Shown piece after piece: positions 33,401 to 35,810 of a DNA stretch of 35,810 nucleotides. The stretch spans positions 1 through 35,810 of the forward strand of contig DAOTYX010000007.1 of the NCBI GenBank assembly GCA_034434635.1. Direction: 5' to 3'. Below the pieces are notes generated by a model. It ran no database searches. It had not been told where the DNA came from and was given only the letters and a program-made list of their open reading frames with translations. Within the stretch, counting starts at the first letter, position 1. Every line of letters starts with the position of its first letter. The translations under genes and the position numbers were made by a program. The stretch comes from DAOTYX01 sp034434635. Lineage in GTDB: Bacteria > Chloroflexota > Anaerolineae > B4-G1 > DUEL01.

Positions 33401-34839
33401 TTGGGGAGCGTCCCGCTCAACGGACGCGCCGTGCTGGTGATGACGAAGGTGAGGCGAGAGAGGCTCAGCGTGGGGCTGACCGCGCGCAGGAGCGCCGCGA
33501 CGCCGGTGACGTGCGGCGCGGCCATCGAGGTGCCGTTGAACACCCCGTAGAGGCCGCCGGGAAGGCTGGAGCGAACGTGCACTCCCGGCGCGGCCACGTG
33601 CGGGCGCACCTCTCCCCACGGCGAGGGGCCGCGGCTCGAGAAGGACGCGACGTTGTCATGCTCATCCGTCGCACCGACGGCCAGCGCCTCCGGCAAAGAG
33701 GCAGGCGAACCTACCGTCCCCGGCGCCGGCCCGCTGTTGCCGTTGGCGAAAACCGGCAGGATCCCCGCCGCCCGCAGCGCCCGCAGGTCGAGTTGGAAGG
33801 TCGTGTCCGCGCCACTCAGACTGCCCCAGGAATTGTTGACCACATCCGGAGCGCGGGCCGGGTCGCCGCCGGGAGCCAGCAGCCACTGGAAGCCCGCGTG
33901 GATCCACGAGTCATAGCCGTATCCCGCGCTGTTGAGCACCTTGACCGCGATCCACCGGGCGCCAGGGGCCACGCCGATGCCCCCCTGCCCCACCGCCGTG
34001 CCCATCGTGTGCGTGCCGTGGCCGTGGTCATCCACCGGGTACAGGGAACCGTTGACCGCATCGAACCAGTTGCCCACGTGGGTGGACGGGCCATGCGGGT
34101 TGTACCCCCGGTAGTTGGCCTGCAACGCCGGATGGAGCCAGTCCACGCCCGTGTCCATTCCGGCGACGACCGCACCGGTGCCGGAGATGTGGAGCGAGGC
34201 CCAGACCTCCGGAGCGCGAATGCGCGCGATATTCCACTCGGGGACAGCCAGCGGCTCAACCGGAGTCCCGAACGCAGTGAGGGATGGAGTCGAAGGGCGC
34301 GGTTCATCCATCGGATCAGGCTCATCGAGCCAGCGGCGGTAATGGTCCAGACGCACCTCGGCCACTTCCGGGCGGGCAGCCAGAGCGCGGATGAAGGCAG
34401 GCCGGGCGCGCACCGCCAGGCCGTTGAAGACCCAAAACGACGTGTAGGCGTCCACATCACCAGCGACGCGGGCTTGCTCCAGGTCGGCGCGCAGGCCGGC
34501 CTGCGTGCGTGCGGCCAGGCCCTGCAGCGCCGAGACCAGCCCGGCGCGGGCCGAGAGACGGTCACCAGCAGGGGCCACCAGCCGCTCCGGGGCGGGTTGC
34601 TGGCGCAGCAGGAGGATCACCGGCAGGAAGTCGTCGGGGTCGGCGTGGGCCAGCGCGCGCGCCAGGTCCGGCTCGACCACCGCTGGGGGAAGCGGCTGGC
34701 CGAGCGAGGAGGCCCACGCCGGCAGGAGGCTCACCGCAGGCAACGCGGCAGCCTCTGCTCTCACGCTCCACCCGCCGATGGGGAACAGGACCGGCAGCAA
34801 AAGCGTGGCGCACAGCAGCGAGGAGAGAACCGCTTTCAT
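30466..34839 (-). CDS. Large secreted S8 subtilase with multi-domain C-terminus
   Basis: A 1457-residue secreted protease. Signal peptide about 1-31 (LSSLLCATLLLPVLFPIGG). An I9-type propeptide region covers about 55-170. The subtilisin domain (about 205-495) has Asp229 (GMDTGVDWLHP), His274 (DDHGHGTHTMGT), oxyanion Asn368 (ANGNSGP) and Ser438 (NGTSMAAPHV). Then come two carboxypeptidase-regulatory-like domains (about 500-665). Two copies of a GATase-like fold are seen (ILLLDSGEWYYDSQ..LLLSGQD and VLLVDDDLFVEQQ..LFLSSQD), each followed by DUF11-like beta domains. The end is RHILPVVYRRWR, resembling a C-terminal motif I recall from secreted Chloroflexota proteins. The open frame continues upstream through a tRNA, but the signal peptide sets the start. 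Confidence 0.93.
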   Translation of the reverse strand: MKAVLSSLLCATLLLPVLFPIGGWSVRAEAAALPAVSLLPAWASSLGQPLPPAVVEPDLARALAHADPDDFLPVILLLRQQPAPERLVAPAGDRLSARAGLVSALQGLAARTQAGLRADLEQARVAGDVDAYTSFWVFNGLAVRARPAFIRALAARPEVAEVRLDHYRRWLDEPDPMDEPRPSTPSLTAFGTPVEPLAVPEWNIARIRAPEVWASLHISGTGAVVAGMDTGVDWLHPALQANYRGYNPHGPSTHVGNWFDAVNGSLYPVDDHGHGTHTMGTAVGQGGIGVAPGARWIAVKVLNSAGYGYDSWIHAGFQWLLAPGGDPARAPDVVNNSWGSLSGADTTFQLDLRALRAAGILPVFANGNSGPAPGTVGSPASLPEALAVGATDEHDNVASFSSRGPSPWGEVRPHVAAPGVHVRSSLPGGLYGVFNGTSMAAPHVTGVAALLRAVSPTLSLSRLTFVITSTARPLSGTLPNNDSGWGLVDGFGAVAALTHPGFISGTVRRADNGSPVPWATVVATVHGGAGSGSATTDGAGAYSLALAPDFYDLTVSAFGYQTATVWGVQVVTGATTVVDVSLTPLPAGVLRGQVTDAASGQPLSATVAVLGTPLSAVGTAYTLTIPAGEYTLRARRLGSRVVTATAAITAGQVTTVNLSLPPAPSILLLDSGEWYYDSQIGYFRQALDDLAYAYDEWPVRRLPDDVPQAGDLAPYDVVIWSAPWDAPGFIGAQRAITGYLDAGGRLLLSGQDVGHLDGEWQPVPYYQQYLKVYLARDNALAWTLHGTPDDLFAGLTLTIAGAGGADNQEFPDEIGIADPDAAVPVLTYEGAGCGGVRVGTCLDYRVVYLSFGFEAINDRQTRRLVMDRALDWLAGPLPTIGLEVRPAEETGIGLPGSALTYSLRVRHLGLAGVTDTVSLEVTGAEWPVELHPPALTLAPCASATVALTVTVPSTAAWDARDVFTLTARSSLSPTLRETAVFTAKVPAPVLLVDDDLFVEQQPLYRATLDTLGLAYDVWQTCPPLGACWERSPSLEVLRRYPLVVWWTGYDWHRPVTPDQEATLLAYLAQGGRLFLSSQDFLYYHFPGPLGQGPLGVLHYSEQTTPTLASGVPEHPIGVGLGSWALAYPDGYQNWSDAVEPTPGTAVVLRDQARRGLALARRSGATAAVFSAFPFEALPTAARPTVMERVVGWLSWLGRSTFTADRPVAFPGDTLTYSLRLENDGPVTVTASLSNTLPDGLHLLRLSGPATFISATRLISWDGPLAPGAALTVTCAVTVAEGLAPGAVLTNTARLGLEEQRVHFDRIAVVRVGGADLTPSALECAPSPARSASVVTCALTLVNAGPGDVPTATAMIPVPGGASLITPSLAWSGGGVAWAGLLGELPAVWWVGPLTAGGRVTITCPLTLPATPLDVLLYGVAFLEDGAGGVWERSAYLTVEPWRHILPVVYRRWRSDVH

Positions 34840-34842
34840 AGC

Positions 34843-34873
34843 CAAAAAGCCCCCGACCACCGGGTCAGGGGCT
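34843..34873 (-). terminator. Intrinsic terminator after tRNA-Leu, abutting the subtilase start
   Basis: Read on the minus strand, AGCCCCTGACC and GGTCGGGGGCT form an 11-bp stem with one wobble pair and a 4-base loop, followed by a T-run. It starts a few bases after the tRNA CCA and ends about 4 nt before the subtilase ATG (34839). The only G-rich sequence that could bind ribosomes is in the 3' arm of the stem. Confidence 0.8.
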
Positions 34874-34876
34874 CCC

Positions 34877-34960
34877 TGGTGCCCCGGAGAGGATTCGAAC
34901 CTCCACGCCCGAAGGCACAGGCCCTCAACCTGCCGCGTATGCCAGTTCCGCCACCGGGGC
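34877..34960 (-). tRNA. tRNA-Leu (anticodon GAG)
   Basis: The 84-nt gene folds as a class II tRNA. The acceptor GCCCCGG pairs with CCGGGGC, the discriminator is A and CCA is encoded. The anticodon loop TTGAGGG gives GAG at 34926-34924, reading CUC/CUU leucine codons. A long variable arm (GCC TTC GGGC) is typical of tRNA-Leu, and the T-loop is TTCGAAT. It precedes the subtilase gene on the same strand, separated by a terminator. Confidence 0.96.
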
Positions 34961-34969
34961 GCTACAGTG

Positions 34970-34997
34970 ATTATACCGCGCCCTTTCGACTTGTCAA
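34970..34997 (-). promoter_or_regulatory. Consensus promoter for tRNA-Leu
   Basis: On the minus strand TTGACA (34997-34992), 16 nt and TATAAT (34975-34970) match consensus perfectly. The predicted start near 34963 is only about 3 nt before the mature tRNA 5' end. Its -35 overlaps the plus-strand -35 of plsX. Confidence 0.85.
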
Positions 34998-35019
34998 CCT
35001 GGCATAAGGCGGGTACAAT
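34991..35019 (+). promoter_or_regulatory. Promoter for plsX sharing its -35 with the tRNA promoter
   Basis: TTGTCA (34991-34996), 17 nt and TACAAT (35014-35019) match consensus at 5/6 each. The predicted start is near 35026, leaving a leader of about 138 nt before plsX. The seven bases TTGTCAA serve as -35 on both strands. Confidence 0.7.
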
Positions 35020-35027
35020 CCCATACT

Positions 35028-35094
35028 GGACCACAGACGACGGACGACGGACCACGGACGACGGACCACAGACCACAGACCACAGGCACCACGG
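35028..35094 (+). repeat. T-free degenerate GACCACAG/GACGACGG repeat in the plsX leader
   Basis: About 67 bases consist of alternating GACCACA and GACGACG units with no T on the plus strand. It begins right at the predicted plsX transcription start, so the mRNA would open with a largely unstructured U-free tract. There is no preserved frame and no protein here. Confidence 0.7.
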
Positions 35095-35163
35095 ATAGCG
35101 CGAATCTCTCGAATCCTTCGTCCAGTTCGTGCCATTCGTGGCGGAAAAAAGGAAAGGAGAATC

Positions 35164-35810
35164 ATGCGCATCGTCGTTGACGCAATGGGATCGGACAACC
35201 GGCCCGGGCCGGATGTCGCTGGCGCGGTCGCCGCAGCACGGGAGTGGGGGGACCAGATACTCCTGGTCGGCCCGGAAGCGGTGGTGCGCGCCGAACTGGC
35301 CCGTCATGACGCGGCCAGCCTGCCGATCACCGTGGTCCACGCGCCAGAGGTGATCGAGATGCACGAGCACAGCGCGGCCGTCAAGAGCAAGAAAGAGGCC
35401 TCCATCCGCGTGGGGATGCGCATGGTGCGCGACGGCGAGGCGGATGCCTTCGTCTCCGCCGGCAACACCACCGCGGTGCTGGCTTCGGCCATCTTCGACC
35501 TGGGACGCATCCGCGGCATCAAGCGACCCGCTCTGGCGACCATCTACCCGGTAGCCCCCAATCCGGTGCTGCTGGTGGACAACGGCGCGACCGCCGACTG
35601 CACGCCGGAGTACCTGGTGCAGTTCGCCCGGATGGGCGCCGCCTACGTGGAGCACGTGTGGGGCATCCCCAACCCGCGCGTGGGCCTGGTCTCCAACGGC
35701 GAGGAGGCGGACAAAGGGAACATGCTGGTGCGCGACACCTACTCGTTGCTGGCCGCAAGCGGCCTGAACTTCGTCGGCAACGTGGAACCGAAGGAGGTCT
35801 CGCGCGGCGC
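35164..35810 (+). CDS. plsX: Phosphate acyltransferase PlsX (5' part)
   Basis: The first 215 codons are present; the gene runs off the window (full family length is about 330-350). It begins MRIVVDAMGSDNRPGPDVAGA, then has HAPEVIEMHEHSAAVKSKK, ADAFVSAGNTTAVLASA, LLVDNGATADCTPEYLVQFA and GLVSNGEEADKGN, all typical of PlsX. The enzyme makes acyl-phosphate from acyl-ACP for phospholipid synthesis, complementing cdsA in this window. AGGAG lies 4 nt before the ATG. The promoter is at 34991-35019. Confidence 0.96.
   Translation, partial: MRIVVDAMGSDNRPGPDVAGAVAAAREWGDQILLVGPEAVVRAELARHDAASLPITVVHAPEVIEMHEHSAAVKSKKEASIRVGMRMVRDGEADAFVSAGNTTAVLASAIFDLGRIRGIKRPALATIYPVAPNPVLLVDNGATADCTPEYLVQFARMGAAYVEHVWGIPNPRVGLVSNGEEADKGNMLVRDTYSLLAASGLNFVGNVEPKEVSRG

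Noticed and set aside
32119..35007. 962-codon plus-strand open frame opposite the subtilase and through the tRNA
   Set aside because: Shadow of the subtilase; a real gene would not run through a tRNA, and its product is Arg/Gly-rich without motifs.
34840..35655. N-terminal extension of the subtilase up to 35655
   Set aside because: It would translate the terminator, the tRNA-Leu and antisense plsX; a clear signal peptide starts at 34839.

Overview
The window is GC-rich bacterial chromosome (roughly two-thirds G+C by eye), densely coded on both strands, with no phage, plasmid, transposase or CRISPR signal. The style suggests a Chloroflexota (Anaerolineae-like) bacterium. Evidence for this: (TP)n linkers behind a membrane anchor, a long PAS/GAF histidine kinase, a GT-C-like membrane protein with a beta-sandwich tail, a huge secreted subtilase ending in an 'ILPVVYR' motif, and intergenic GC-rich palindromic repeats. 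That assignment is from recall of the families; no database search was run.

Layout. 1-226: tandem 61-bp palindromic repeats. 277-4789: zinc alcohol dehydrogenase (+), rimO (-) and a multi-spanning GT-C-like membrane protein (+). 4741-11038: a minus-strand run (read right to left) of a soluble PAS/GAF histidine kinase, a small membrane protein, an alpha/beta hydrolase, a 4-hydroxybutyryl-CoA dehydratase-type flavo/Fe-S enzyme, and a single-pass hypothetical. 11220-11915: a divergent OmpR-type regulator with a degenerate receiver. 12138-19431: a long plus-strand housekeeping operon rpsB-tsf-pyrH-frr-uppS-cdsA-CBS-fbp-rho (translation, UMP kinase, undecaprenyl and CDP-diglyceride lipid precursors, gluconeogenesis, termination).

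19427-19610: a 184-bp palindromic element whose inverted ends supply the stop codons of both convergent neighbours. 19606-27902: a cell-envelope block with an alpha/beta hydrolase, a PBP1A-type bifunctional transpeptidase with an Ig-like tail, a SAM methyltransferase and a LytR-CpsA-Psr ligase on the minus strand. Divergent from it is an anchored beta-propeller fused to an M15-type (VanY/VanX-like) metallopeptidase domain. The two divergent genes have near-consensus promoters whose predicted transcription starts lie about 2 nt before the ATG, so both look leaderless.

27948-34839: endonuclease V (+), then nadD, obg and a 1457-residue subtilase (all minus, with overlapping ends). 34843-35810: tRNA-Leu(GAG) with an intrinsic terminator that ends next to the subtilase start, and divergent plsX (cut by the window end). 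The tRNA and plsX promoters share one -35 heptamer.

Most worth a second look: the propeller-M15 fusion and its cell-wall neighbourhood, the twin leaderless promoters, the stop-codon-supplying palindromic element related to the array at position 1, the degenerate receiver with a possible pair of compensating frameshifts, and the terminator placed against the subtilase-obg-nadD start.
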